Assembly (NCBI GenBank): GCA_016801845.1
Contig: CM028906.1
Span: forward strand, 7,041,001-7,105,000
DNA from: Polydactylus sextarius
Taxonomy: Eukaryota > Chordata > Actinopteri > Polynemidae
DNA: 64,000 nt
Direction of reading: 5' to 3'
Shown: piece after piece, positions 28,014-40,528 of the stretch
Layout of the letters: each line of letters begins with the position of its first letter
Numbering within the stretch: position 1 is the stretch's first letter
Program-made: the position numbers and the translations under genes
The notes under the pieces: generated by a model
What the model was told of the DNA's origin: nothing
Database searches by the model: none
The model's input: the letters and a program-made list of their open reading frames with translations, nothing else

Positions 28014-29495
28014 TCTCCAAAAAATACTGAATATCACAAAAACATTTTGCAATAACATGATCATTTTAATCATTTTCATTGCACACAAACATTTTGCAAA
28101 ATAAACGGGAAAGTCTGGTAGATACAATAATCAAGTATCACTGTATTTGTGTGGAGAAATGATTCCAATCATGTCATTATTTGTAATAAGTACAGTCATT
28201 TTTTATTGTATTGTCAACCTGAACACTTGGTCTTTGCTGATGAGTTTGTCTTAGATGTTAAACAGGTAAATGTGTGATTGTTGTGATCTCAAATCTGAGT
28301 ATGTTTCTATTTCTGACACCACCTCTTAATTGGAGTTGATTGGCAGATTTGAATTCATTTGCATCCTGAGTGAAGGAAACACAGCTCTGAGATAAATACA
28401 CATTGACACGTCGTACACAATTCACTGTCAGATGAAATTCAGATCGCATTGTGATATGCAGGTACCAATGAATACATGGATGTGGATACACATTTAGAAA
28501 CCTGGCGCCTATAGGCTCAGTCAGCATTGTGTGAACTCTGGCAAAGAGCTTGTAACACGGATTTATACTTATATGTAAAGGTCTCACTCCAGCTTTAAAT
28601 AGAGGATAAGTGAACATTTATTCAGTAATGCTCTAATTAAGTCAAATGCATTTCAGCACTCATCATAGTTTAATTTTATGTAAATAAAATCAATGGTAAT
28701 GAGTTAGCTCATCTTTGCTGCTGTGATGTCTTACTCATTTAAGGAAGCGAGTGCAACAAATGAAAACTTTGTCCTCTTCAGTTTGTAGAGAGAGATCATA
28801 AGTATTGATTGGGAGTTAAAACTACTACAAATGAGTCTGAGTACGATAAAAGACAAGTAAATGTCTCAGTCTACACTGGGATAAGTTTGTTTCTAAAGTG
28901 AAAATGTGTAGTTGATATGCATGCATAGCTCGAGGCTAAACATAGTCATTGTGTACTCCACCAGTCCAGATTACACACTGTGTGCCCATCGGCTTCAACA
29001 GCATTTCATTATCTATATTTCGAGCTATGTCTGGGAGAGTGTGGTCCATTAAAATCACAGACAAATCGGATTATGTTTACATCTTGTTACATATACAGTT
29101 AAAAAGAGATGAAATAGAAAAGAAAACATATTGCAAATGTTCACAGTAAGTGTATGAAATGTAAACTAATGGAAGAACCCATTAATCTTTGATAATTCTT
29201 GCTGTGTAAAAAAAAATGCTGTGTAGTTTTTATTGTCTTATGAAATCATATGGTAGCTAATTAAATTCTAATAACTATAGTGTCCTATGAACATCTCTGT
29301 CATCCCATTTCATCATCAGCTGTGGATTATTTGTCCTTGCTTGCCCAGTGTTAGCAGTGTGATGAGTTTACTGTATGTACACGCGCCAGTGAGATTTACA
29401 CACTATTCACATATACACAACAACCCAACACACAATCAAGCAGATGCAGTATTAATTTTTCAAAGCAGTGGCTCCTCTAAATCCATTCTATCTGG

Positions 29496-30337
29496 TACAG
29501 TATCTGGCCAAAACTATATGGACATTGGTGACTACTACTACTAGTACTACTACTACTACATGTGTTCTTTTATCTGAAGCATTTTTCTGAGGCATCAGCA
29601 CAAGCACAGGTGTTTGAAGAGGTAATTGTCTTCCATATCGTAATGCGAAGTCCACTTATGTGATTATAACCAATGTCTGTGGACACACACTCTTTGTTTT
29701 TTCTAGACATTTCCATAGTTACTATATTCTCCCAAAACGAGATGTTATAATTTGACAGCTTTTTTTGCACAAGTACAAAACCAAGTAATCAAATCAGTAT
29801 CAGTATTTCACCAGTTCTCTCTGATACACTTGCAAACAGTTTATTAAGGTATTTGGCCCTGACCAGTTTTTTATTACGTGGCTTGTGTTCTGTGGTGGTA
29901 TCATTCTGGTTATTGTCCTGCCACAGAGTAAATTTGTTTCCAATTAGAGACCTCCCTGATGGGAGGTATTGGATAAGCGCTGAAAACATCCCTTTTATAA
30001 AAAAAATAAATAAATACTGTATGTCTCTAATGTCAAGAATGAATCTCTTTGTTCAAATATTTTAAAAATTCTCTCCTGAGTTTGGTGCTCAAGATCTTGA
30101 CTGGCCCAAACAGAGTCGTGACCTCAATTCCATCACACATTTGTGATGAATTGACTTGCTGACACTGAGCCAGGCCAATTTGTGTCAAATGAGTGCCCAA
30201 ACTCATTCATTCATTCTTTTGTGACTGAATGGGAGAAAAAACACTGCAGCCAAATTCTGAAATATTTTAGAAAGCCTGAAAAAACAGAAAAAAAGGCTGT
30301 ATAAGTGCCCCTGTGTTTTTGGCCACAAAGTTTAGTA
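29496..30337 (+). mobile_element. Degenerate, deleted Tc1/mariner element
   Basis: The left end TACAGTATCTGGCCAAAACT and the right end (reverse complement TACTAAACTTTGTGGCCAAA) are imperfect inverted copies and resemble the GGCCAAAAGTATGTGGAC ends of a common fish Tc1-like family. Both ends start with TA, as expected for a TA target. From about 30092 to 30300 the plus strand resembles the transposase 3' part of that family (CTTGACTGGCCC, GACCTCAA, GAGCCAGGCC, CTGAATGG), but stops and frameshifts break it. At about 840 bp it is shorter than a full element, and the 5' and catalytic core are missing or unrecognisable. An (ACT)n run lies inside at 29530-29556. It cannot encode an active enzyme. 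Confidence 0.8.
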
Positions 30338-31888
30338 ATGTATGAAATATTGTTGCTGGACTGGGACGTGTCAGAACAATAGAAATGCCGTCACACTGAA
30401 AAAAGATAATTGAGTTGATAGAGAAAGGCATGAGCCGTGAGAGGCTTGTCAGCTGATTTGTGTATGCGATGGTGAGTACTTGAGTGATAAACTACACCAA
30501 ACAGCAGCCTGTATACTCCTGCACAACTGTACATGCTTTGCTTTTTCTCTGACACACACAGACACACAGAACTCTTCCTGAGGACAATAGCTGTGCAGTG
30601 AGGTGAGACTGCAAGAGGAAAAGCATTTATCCTAGCGGAGCAGTGCTGATGACCCTCCCTGCTGGCTCTCTCTTGCTCTCTTTCTCCCTCGGGGCTAAAA
30701 CAGGAAGCTTTTGTGTTGCCTGGACAGAGTCATGGTGGATTGGAAGAGGGGGGTGAGTCAGAGGAGGAAGGAGTGGGGGGGGGGGGTGGGAGTCGGCAGG
30801 CGGACTGCTGTCACACCACACACAGCTTTTTCAGGACACGGGCTGTACTTTTGACATGTGTCTACTGACATTACCCATGATGCCGCCCCTCCTCCCCCTC
30901 TCCCCTGGCTAGGGTTGTCTCCTCGCCTCACAGGGGTAATGGTGTGTGAGACAGGTCGAGAGAGGGAGAGGGAATATGTTGTGTATGTGTGACAGAGAGA
31001 GAAACTCAGACTGAGAAACAGAGTAGACACTTAGAGGAAGAGCTTTTGCTGTTATAGAAATTACCAGTTAGCAAGTTTGCCATGACATCTGTGTTTTTTC
31101 AAGTGAAAGAGGTAATGATAGTGATGTTAGTCTTCACATCCATGTTAACACATGTACTTTTTCTTGGGCGTCTGTGTGTGTGAACTACATGGTGTCTTTT
31201 CACAGATGAGGTTTATTTGATCCCTCAAATAAGTTAAATGATTTAGTGATATTTAGTATAACTTCAGGGGGACGTATTGTGTGTTTCTTCTTTTTCTTCA
31301 GTATTTTCATGTGAGAAGGTTTCACATTTCGCATTAATGTTATCTGATGACTTGAGACAGTTTTTTGACTCCACAGTTGTTGTCGTTGTGAGATTTTAAC
31401 ACAAATATATACTGTATACCGCAGATCTACTGTCACAATCAGTCAGCTCATGCTGTTGAGCCATCTGATGACGATGTCTCCTGGTTGTCTCCCTCTGGTA
31501 GTGTTTACATGTGTTGTTTTTGTTTTGTTTTTTCCAAGTTTTCCAAGCAAATGCAAACTTGAAGTTGAGAATGAATATTTAATCTGGTTAGTCTCGTCTG
31601 ATGAAAGAACATCCTCCGCTGCTCCTCAGTAGAAGTTGTAGTGATAACTGTTTTCTCTGTAGCTTGTCACTCCTTTAATTATGAGTGACGAGCTTACAGT
31701 TACAGGTGTAAATTATAAATCACGGTGCTGACTCAAAGTGCTTCGTTCTGCTCAAACATTTATAGTCACTGTGTGTTTTGTTGATGCACTTCAGTGCAAA
31801 CAGTAGTAAACAAATTTATCACAGTTCAGACGTATGTGTCCACTAAAGCTGCTGATTCCTTCATGGAGCTCTGGTCCAGAAAACAGTG

Positions 31889-31891
31889 CTC

Positions 31892-31914
<23 letters not shown>
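31889..31914. repeat. (CT)n microsatellite
   Basis: About 13 CT units. Confidence 0.95.
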
Positions 31915-31926
<12 letters not shown>

Positions 31927-33221
31927 CTGTCTTACTTGCTAAATGTTTTGTGTTTTCATTCCTAACAGTTTGTGTACTGTAACATGTCAATGTGCAATTA
32001 ATCATGTCAGTGAACATTAAAACTGATGCATCATGCAGCTGTTTGCTCATTCTCCCCAACTAAACTAACACTGCAGTTCAGGGATTTCAATTTTCAATTT
32101 CTTCTTTAGCACTTAATGTATTATCATGACCTGGATGACTGAGAGCCTTCACAGACATAGCTGTGACGTTCTGAGATAAAGATGTGTTATGCATATTTAA
32201 TGAATGTCATGTATTCCTAGATATAGCTCTTTTTCAATGCTTTTATTGCTGGGTGAAAAGATCTTAACTAAAAATACAGATATGCACGACAATCCACCCA
32301 TACTGTAGTGTGAGTCAGCTGATGGTTTGATGAATTTCCAGACTAAATCCAGTTTTCAAAACAGTCTTATGTTCAGTGCGGTGTATTGAATTCTTGTTGG
32401 TTAGATTCTCCTTCCTTTGCTCTGCTGCCACTGCCTGTCAAACTGAATGGGCAGTTCCTCTTTTGTCTCTCGCTTTGCAGAAAGCCCATAGAAATCCCAG
32501 GAACAGGCTTACACTCATTTGCCTGTCACATTAACTTGGCACCTCACTTTCCTCTGGCTCTTTAACCACTGTGAACCAGCCAAACAAACGACCTGTTCAT
32601 TCAGCACAAAGCCCCCTCCCTCTCTGTCTGCCTTCCGGCGTCATTTCACTTCTTCCTCTTTACGATGACCTCTTCTAACCTTTCCTTCCTCTTCTTTTCA
32701 CTTTGTTTTCTGTTAACTTAGGAACTTTAATGTGTTGGTCAACTTAACAGTAATTATTTATGTTGAATAAGTATGTTTTATGTAAAGGAACTTACATCAA
32801 AAAGTCGTAAACAGAAAACACTGGAAGTGTATCTACTACTCTAATCATAAGAGCAGACAGTAAACTGTACAGACATCACCACACACTATTTGTTTCAGTT
32901 TGTACATTTAGAAATGTGTACTATTCTAGCTCTACTATAGTCTCATGGTATGAGTGATACAAAGTGCAGGTGAAGGGCACAAACATACACATACATATAA
33001 TTATTTGTCTACTGAAAAACACCATTAGGCAGGAGAGAGACTGTCAACTTGACTCTAGGTGATGTTTGTTATGTAACAGTTGCTGCGTCAGTTGGTTACA
33101 GTTGAACTACAGGATACACAACGACAACAGGGAGAAACATATTTACCCACTTCAAGGTAACACATGAATATGCTGACTGATATGTTACACAAATGTTCAG
33201 CAAAGCAGATACCAGCTTCAA

Positions 33222-33224
<3 letters not shown>

Positions 33225-33276
<52 letters not shown>
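33225..33276. repeat. (CA)n microsatellite
   Basis: About 26 CA units; a second tract follows about 108 bp downstream. Confidence 0.97.
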
Positions 33277-33278
<2 letters not shown>

Positions 33279-33382
33279 CTCTGTGTGTTAAACTAGTGCT
33301 TTTCTTGTCCTGATATACTCTATCAGTGGTCACAGAAGTCAAGGAAACGTTAACGATAGATAACACACCCACACCCATCCAA

Positions 33383-33384
<2 letters not shown>

Positions 33385-33413
<29 letters not shown>
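33385..33413. repeat. (AC)n microsatellite
   Basis: About 14 AC units, the second of a close pair. Confidence 0.97.
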
Positions 33414-33414
<1 letters not shown>

Positions 33415-34129
33415 TTCTGCAGGTGATTAAGGACATGTTCACAACAAATAGCTACATAATGTTTTGTTTAGTGTCCATTTATAAACATTTGTATTGTGAA
33501 ACTACACCTGTGACAAACTAGTGTTAAAATAAGTTGGTAAATAAAGCTGCTTTGTTAGAGCCAATGTTTTATAATGTATCATTTATATAAACTCATCACA
33601 ATTTCTTTACATAATTAGGGTTAACCATCAGTAAGTAAGTCATTTTTAAGCAAGATTGAGGTTCCATGCTTTCAAATGTCAGTATTTACTCATTTTTTTA
33701 GTAAATATCTTGGAGATTTGGGGCTGTTGGTTAGACACAATAAACAAGAAACAAAGAAAAAAAAAAGACAGACACAGGCTGCGGAAATTGATGATGGGCA
33801 TTTATTTTTTTAACATTTTTTTTTTCTAATGAACAGATTAATTGATTGTGAAAACAAGTCTTTTTAGTCTCAGGGCACCTGATGAATGTAAAGTCACATT
33901 TTCAATGCAGGTTAATTAGTTTTCTTTCTCTGCTTGTGGAGAAATACCTGCACATTCAGCTTGACCTTCTTCATTAGGTACTTCAGCATATTGAAACTGT
34001 GTGCAGTGTTAATATAGAAAATAATACGTGCAGATGAGTCTAACTTGCATGGAGAGAGTATAGAAACCATCACATGCTGATGTAAAATCCATTCTTGGTG
34101 CTGTGTATTACCATACTCCCACTGAGTTT

Positions 34130-34390
34130 CTCTTATGCATCACTTTTGCCCTGTGATCCTAATTATCTCTGAGGACCTCTTTATTACAGCTCCAACTGAT
34201 GGAGGAGGAAAGTTTATAATCATGTTCAATTAGTGCTCCTTCACATTTATCTGAGCCCCTCTGCTGTGCTAATGACATATTTGTACCAATTATTTGCTTT
34301 GCTGAGCTTGTTAACCCTGGTGTTCACCTTGGCAGTTAAAGCGATTGCTGTGAGAAGCGCAAACAAATAAGACAAAGCATAAAACATTTT
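34130..34390. promoter_or_regulatory. Candidate conserved non-coding element
   Basis: Repeat-free block with CCTAATTATCTCTGAG, GCTAATGACATATTTG and CCAATTATTTGCTTTGC just before the transposon fragment at 34471. Texture-based call. Confidence 0.3.
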
Positions 34391-34470
34391 CCTCCTCTCT
34401 GTTTTTTCCACCTCCTCATTTAAGCAGGGTGGTGATAGATGCAGCAACTGGTTGACAGTCTGCTTCAATA

Positions 34471-34702
34471 TTAAAGGAATAGTTTAAGATTTTGGAAAGA
34501 AAGTGATGAATTATAACAAAAAGAGATAAAAATGTTATACAGTACAAGTTAATTGTTGAGATAAACAGCTGTTGTGGAGTGGATTTGTTGTCTTTGGACA
34601 GTGTTAGATAAGATGTTTCCATCTTTAATACTGAGTTAAGTTCAACAGCAGCTTCATATAGCTACATTTCAACTGACAGACATGAGAGCTCTTCATCTGG
34701 AC
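34471..34702 (+). mobile_element. Left-end fragment of a non-autonomous DNA transposon
   Basis: It starts TTAAAGGAATAGTTTAAGAT, resembling the terminal inverted repeat of a widespread percomorph element (GGAATAGTTTGACATTTTGG in memory), and continues with TTTGGACAG, AGCTTCATAT and ACAGACATGAGAG motifs of the same element. The right end is missing. No coding capacity. Confidence 0.65.
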
Positions 34703-35319
34703 CCACATTAAACTGCAAAACAGAATTCCAGCATGAAATCAATCAATTGGACAAAACAAATGTGCACTCTTTTGTGAAAGTGAATGCAATTTTGATAGTG
34801 TGTTTTGGAAAGTAAAAAGGTTTTAAATGTTTAAAAGTTTGTCTGTAACTTCATAGATTTTTCTGACATGGATTTTTCTGTGTCTACAGGGTAGAATATG
34901 GATTTTCTCGGGAAAGAGAAAACTACAGTTGGAACAGAACATTGTTGACTGACACCAATTGATTGTCTGGTTTAAGCGTCTTAGAAAGCACATTTAGATT
35001 AACAGTAAGTTCCTTTAATGGAGATTATTGTCATGATAATGTAATATTTCTGTTGTTCTGTTGATCCAGTCGATATAGACATACTTTATATTCAGTATAC
35101 AGTCAGGATACAGTTAGCTTGCAGCCTCCTTCACTGTTTTGTTTGCTTTTTTTTTACCTGAAATCCTTTGATATCAAGTCCCTCACAGACAAATAACATA
35201 GAGAACCCAGCTTAACTATTGTTCTCACCAGTCTGTGTGATCAAAGATCAAGGCAAAGGCTTTTATAACAGTAAAAACATTAAATTATACATAATAATCT
35301 GAAAGCACACACACTCACA

Positions 35320-35560
35320 CACAAGCCCTCCTCTAATTTAAGCCCCTGAGCCTGAGTGGGCTCTTGTGTCCAACAGAGACTGATGAAAGCTTCTCATCTT
35401 TAGGACAGGTCAGAAGATGGAGCATGGCCCGAATGCTATCAAAGGGACCCAAATGACCTCTGGGAGCTGAAGCACCAGTGCTCTTTGCCTCTGCAAAAGC
35501 TCCCTTTAATCTCCCTCTGCTCTCTACAAGCACTTGGTTATCCAGTGAGTGAGATAGAAA
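35320..35560. promoter_or_regulatory. Candidate conserved non-coding element
   Basis: Balanced-composition, repeat-free block ending before an A18 run at 35597. It contains ATCAAAGGGACC and CCCTTTAATCTCCCTC, resembling TCF/LEF and homeodomain sites. Texture-based call. Confidence 0.3.
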
Positions 35561-35614
35561 GGAGAGTTTCTCATTTTCATCGGTTTCTCTCTCTTAAAAA
35601 AAAAAAAAAAAAAA

Positions 35615-36281
35615 TACAGCCCCCGCCCTTTTTTCTTCAGGCTACTTGGTTCAGCCCAATCGATGTGCTTATAGGACCTGCCATGTGTAGAGAGGAAACA
35701 CGGAAAAGAAGGATGTGAAGGGGTGGAACTGCTGAAAATGGGATGGCAGAAGAGACAGTAGAAGTGGAAGATGAAAATATAAAAGGCTGTCTTGGTGAGA
35801 AAAGAGAGATGGAAAATGAGAGAAAAGGCTCATCATTTTGCCCTCCATTTAGTCCCAAGGTGCTATAAAAGAAAGATGAAATCAGACGGCTGTCACGTAA
35901 AGGAGAGTAAAACCTTTGCCTCCCTGCTGAAATGGACCGAGGAGAGAAATGGAGAGGAGAGCGGTAGAGTGCCCCGCTTCACTTCTCCTTCACAGCAAAA
36001 GCTCTCAACTGTCAAGAGAACAAAAACACCTTGCATCAGGATCTTAGAGGCAGAACCTTTCAGAACAGGTCAGGAACCTTTACTGGTGCACAGTCAGCTT
36101 TTAGCAGAGATTGAAGGAAGATATTTTTATGAACCAGATGAAATGGCTCTTTGGAGGAAATTTCTTAAAGTAAAGTATCCACATTTCTTCCAATGATAAA
36201 ACACAAAATAGAGAAAATGGAAAAATAACATGACATCACAACAATACAACAACTAACAATCAACAGATCACTTCATTCAAC

Positions 36282-36330
<49 letters not shown>

Positions 36331-39190
36331 TCTGTACATGTCAAGTTAAAGTAAATAGTCAAATAACAAATGATTGAACATGAAGATTAAATTACTCTGT
36401 ATTCACCTGTTAAAAAGGAGCGTTCTACATCATCCATCCTTTGTTCATATCATTATACTCATTGATACATGGAGCTGGGAGTTTTCTTTTAAAAGTGTCC
36501 CAGTGTTTCTTTTTGTCTTGTCTCAGGTCAAGAGGAGCAGTGCAGGTGTATGGGCTCTTTTTTCCTCTGCTAACGTTTCTATAGTAAATGACTAAATGAA
36601 ATGAAAGTTAATGTCGACACTGCCATGATCTATGATCCTGAAGGAAATTCTATCTCAGCAACAAGTTTCAGGATACACCACCACACTGAGTCAGGGGTCA
36701 ATAATTGACCTACTATTGTCTTTTAAATTCTGAATTCATGCTATTTTGCTATTTTTTTTTTTTACCCTTTTTCCTGCATGGGACAAAGTTGACTTCTCCT
36801 TTACTCTTTGATTTCCCCAGTTGTTTGGTAGACACTTCTTTTGGAGCAGTCTATTGTGGTTTATCTCCAGGTTGAATTTGCTTTATACTTTATACGGTAT
36901 TCACTTTCTCTGGGGGCTGTTTTTTATACAAAGTATAACATCCTGTACCATGGCTCTGCTGATGTTATGCAGCTATGTAAATACTTACACGTATTCACTG
37001 ACAGTTTACTTCAGGTTATCTGCTTGTGAACGTGTACATAACTATGAGCTCTTGGTTAATGTTATAGAAATAGAATCCTGATTCTGTAAAGCTTTAATCT
37101 ACCCTGACGGCCACCTATGACTTACACAGGAAACATACAATTGCAATTATGTTTTCTCCTAAACATGTTGAGTGAAATCATTTAGTCATATATAAACACA
37201 ATTTATAGCAAACAGGGCAACATAAGGACAACTGCTGCTCCCCCAGCTGGTACAGTTGATGGTAAACGAGTAAAATATGTACATGTATGCATGCATTGCT
37301 CAGCCATATGCACAGAGCCTGCAGCCTACACAGTCGGGTGAAACGCGTGGTGAAGAAATCGCCCCATATTGCATCCCTAACCACCATGTCTCCCTCTCTC
37401 TCACATACACAGTCAGGAATCGCAGCCTTGCAGCCAGCTCCCCCACAAAAGTGAAAATGAATGCGCTCACCACCTGTGGTGGGAGCAGAACAAGAGAGTG
37501 GGAAAGGACGTGGGAGAGGAAGAAAGAGATGAGAAGGGTGGAAAAGACATGGCAACTGTTCAGGGCGGTGAGTCAGGGAAACAGGATTCACACGCACCGA
37601 CATTAACGCCATATATCATGAGTAATTCTATGGAAGCCCGGCCTCGACAAAAAAACACAAGAGAAAAAAAAAAAAGTTACAATTTCATAATCATATGCTG
37701 ATTGTTGTTGGCACAATATTTATTTGTGAGACATTTTACCCGCAAATCTTGTTTCATAATCATCACCGGTATCAGCACCAAGCCACAAATTCCCAAAGTA
37801 GTTTGTCTTTTTCTAAGTTGCGTGTGGGAGTGTGTGAAATATGATTGCGGCTGAATGTGTCTCTGCTGGTTCTGTGATTGAAGTGAAGCAACAGAGTAGT
37901 CACTCTGTACTTCTATGTGTGTGTGTGTGTGTGGTTTGGCAAGCCACACTGATCCTGGGCTGTGAGTCTCATCCCTCCCACCATTACTCCTGTCAGCAGG
38001 CCTGAAACCACAAACCATCCCGTCTGGAAACAAAGCCATTAACTCACAACAACCGTCTCTGTCTCTCTCACACCTTTTACTTCAGTTTCTTCTCTCTATC
38101 ACACTTCATGTGATTTCATACCAGTGTGTGCAGTCACAAGTGTATTACAAGTCTGTGTGTCCCAACATGACATTTAACTGTTTCCATTACCAAAAATGAC
38201 ACATACAGTAACTGCAGGTCTTTATTTCTCTGTCATGTTTGTCTGGCAGACTAGTTCCTGTTTTTTACTGTAAAAACAATGAGTATATTTGTGGATTTAC
38301 AAATTAAATACAACACAAAATTGTTCCAGCAGGAAGTCAGACAGGCATTTGTGATCTCAAGGCTGTGACCAGTAAGGTGGAGGTCAGCCGAGGGAAGATT
38401 TGGTTTGTCTGTTTTATCATAGAGGAAGTTTCTTCTGCAGCAACGGTGAGAACATTTTGACATTTGAAGTAGAAAAAATAGACACACTGGCTGCAGCCAA
38501 CGGATGGGTAAAAATGACTGTCACTTTTTGTTACATTACAAAAAAAAAAGAGGGAGAGAAAGAGAAAAACATGGCAAAACAACAAACTAAAACACCTAAC
38601 GAACTCACTGGTTCTTGATTGACTCAGTAAAGCAGATTAAAATTAAGATTTGTTGTAAGAAATTATCAGCTTGAAGTGATAAAACTGTCGGCGTAACATT
38701 CAGCAAACAGCTCAGGCTCAACAGTCAGTCCGTCTTACCTGCCATCTGAACACTAACACTCTTCACACTGTGTTTTCCTCTTTAAACAGATAAACATGAA
38801 ATTCTGTCACACACCCGAGATTTCACAAAGGAGCAGAGACGTGAGACTTTATCACTCAGACAAATGTAAGCTGAGCTCTTTTACAATCCTCAAATATTGG
38901 TTCACTAACTCCTGAACTCTGCTGTGATAGAATCAGCAGATATGTGATGATGATGATGGTGATGGTTGGTGTGGAAACACTGAATCAAAAGGTTTGTCAT
39001 TTATTACATTATTTTCATTTTAAGCATCTTGCTCCTCGTTTTTTTTCTTTTAAACATAGTCAGTTAACTTGAGTAAATTCATTAAGTGAGGATCTAAATG
39101 CCAAAGCTCCAGGTTATTTCTCATTTGTTTATCGATCTAAAAAAAAAAAATTAAATACCTGAATCCACTGAAAAACACCCACTGTGTATG
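35615..39190. other. Gene-free stretch downstream of tle3
   Basis: Holds the (TA)n tract at 36285-36327 and short poly(A) runs. A 134-codon frame at 35792-36196 (+) has no recognisable domain and is probably chance. No other gene is seen. Confidence 0.55.
36285..36327. repeat. (TA)n microsatellite
   Basis: About 21 TA units. Confidence 0.97.
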
Positions 39191-39363
39191 AGTCAGGCTA
39201 AGTTTCCCTTCACTTCCAGTCTTCATGCAAAGCTGACAGTAACATCTCTGACCACAGTCTTATATTTACAGCGAAGTCGGGAACAGTTTCAATCTCATCA
39301 TCAAACCTTCTGCCAGGAACTAAATATGAGTATTTCCCATGTGAACGTTGAACTATTCTTTAA
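39191..39363 (+). mobile_element. Right-end fragment of the same non-autonomous DNA transposon
   Basis: It contains AGTCAGGCTA, TTCCAGTCTTCATGC, CTTATATTTAC and GTATTTCCCA and ends GAACTATTCTTTAA, the inverted form of the TTAAAGGAATAGTT start at 34471. The left end is missing. It lies about 100 bp beyond the predicted tle3 poly(A) site. Confidence 0.65.
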
Positions 39364-39484
39364 CTGTTGGATGTAAATTTCCCCTGATGTCACTAAAAGC
39401 CAACGACCTTTAGAAATAACAAGAGGGAAACACCTGATGTCAGTGGGTCAATCACAAGGAAATGGGCCGTTCTACAAAAACAGT

Positions 39485-39498
39485 TTTATTGATTTATT
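39485..39498 (-). terminator. tle3: Tandem poly(A) signals of tle3
   Basis: On the minus strand the sequence reads AATAAATCAATAAAACTG followed by TTTTTGT, that is two AATAAA hexamers 8 bp apart (39493-39498 and 39485-39490) with a T/G-rich element just downstream. This is a typical cleavage context and is the most distal good signal after the stop codon. Confidence 0.65.
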
Positions 39499-40066
39499 AA
39501 CAACTGTACATTTCTTTTCAGTGCTGACAGCATTTCAGCATTTGCTACATACTTTGGTGTGATTCAGAGGGACCAGCTCATTTCACTCTTATTCACCATC
39601 ATATTTAAGTCAACATCAGAGATAATGGTTTACTGATTTGTGTATTTTTGTTATGTTTACACTTAAGTGCCGTCCCTCCCTCTTCATGACCATCTATGGG
39701 CACTGAACATTTCTCTACCGTGCATTTAGTCAGGTCAAATGTCTCTCTGCCTCCACATCACGGTCAACCAAACATATTCCAGGAATATCGATAAGATATC
39801 ACGGGGCCGAAGGATTCCAATAGTGCAGATTGGACTGTTTGAGTTTAGTCTGTAGCCAAGAAATCAATGTTGCAGTTCAACATCAGTATTACGTCAAGTT
39901 AGCAAAAAGCACATTGTCATTCAGTTTGTGCCTGCTGCAGTGCTTCTGCTGCCAACTGAGGTCCAAGGGTTAGGCTAAACATTAAACGTTCCCTATCTCC
40001 CGTAATCTAACAAGGTAAAACAAACAGAGAAAGATAGCACAGACAAAGCAGTACACTTTAAAAAGG

Positions 40067-40071
<5 letters not shown>

Positions 40072-40122
<51 letters not shown>
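40072..40122. repeat. (AT)n microsatellite in tle3 3' UTR
   Basis: About 25 perfect AT units, transcribed as part of the 3' UTR if the distal poly(A) site is used. Self-complementary in RNA. Confidence 0.95.
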
Positions 40123-40125
<3 letters not shown>

Positions 40126-40522
40126 TTAAATTTACATCCATCTCTTTTCCTGAATCTTAGTGTCCCACTCGGTCCACAGTGGTCCAAACCAGCCGAGTCT
40201 CCTGCCTGAGTCGGAGGGCTCCGCGTTATAGGTCAGATCACGTTTTTATCGTCCAGTAAGAGCACTGTGACAAAAGGCCATTTTAAAATCCTCACAAAAC
40301 ATCCTGGTTTACATGTTTCATGCTCCTCTGAAAAGGTCAGAGCGGAGAATGTGCTTTAGGAAAAAAATCAAAGAATAATATTGTTAAAAAGTTCTAGTCT
40401 ATGTTCTGCTCTCCCACTCAGATATCATGGTGTAAGAGAGAGTGGGCCAAAAAAATCAGCACAAGTACACCCAGGACATGAAAATATATATATTTTTTAT
40501 AATATATATATATAAAACGTCT

Positions 40523-40528
40523 TTTATT
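40523..40528 (-). terminator. tle3: Possible proximal poly(A) signal
   Basis: An AATAAA hexamer on the minus strand 340 bp after the stop codon, followed by AT-rich sequence. Use of this site would give a short 3' UTR lacking the (AT)n tract. Only the hexamer supports it, and AT-rich DNA produces such hexamers by chance. Confidence 0.25.

Larger units (their letters stand above)
23373..29495. other. Gene-free stretch
   Basis: No gene recognised. It contains the compound (AC)n(AT)n tract, a short CA run at 26177-26191, and one candidate regulatory block at 26320-26480. Confidence 0.55.
30338..34130. other. Gene-free stretch
   Basis: Contains a G-rich and C-rich part at 30640-30960 and three microsatellites. 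No coding exon is recognised. Confidence 0.55.

Noticed and set aside
35792..36196. A 134-codon frame on the plus strand ending in ALWRKFLKVKYPHFFQ
   Set aside because: The composition is unremarkable but there is no known domain, no promoter signal and no splice context. A frame of this length is expected by chance in a desert of this size.
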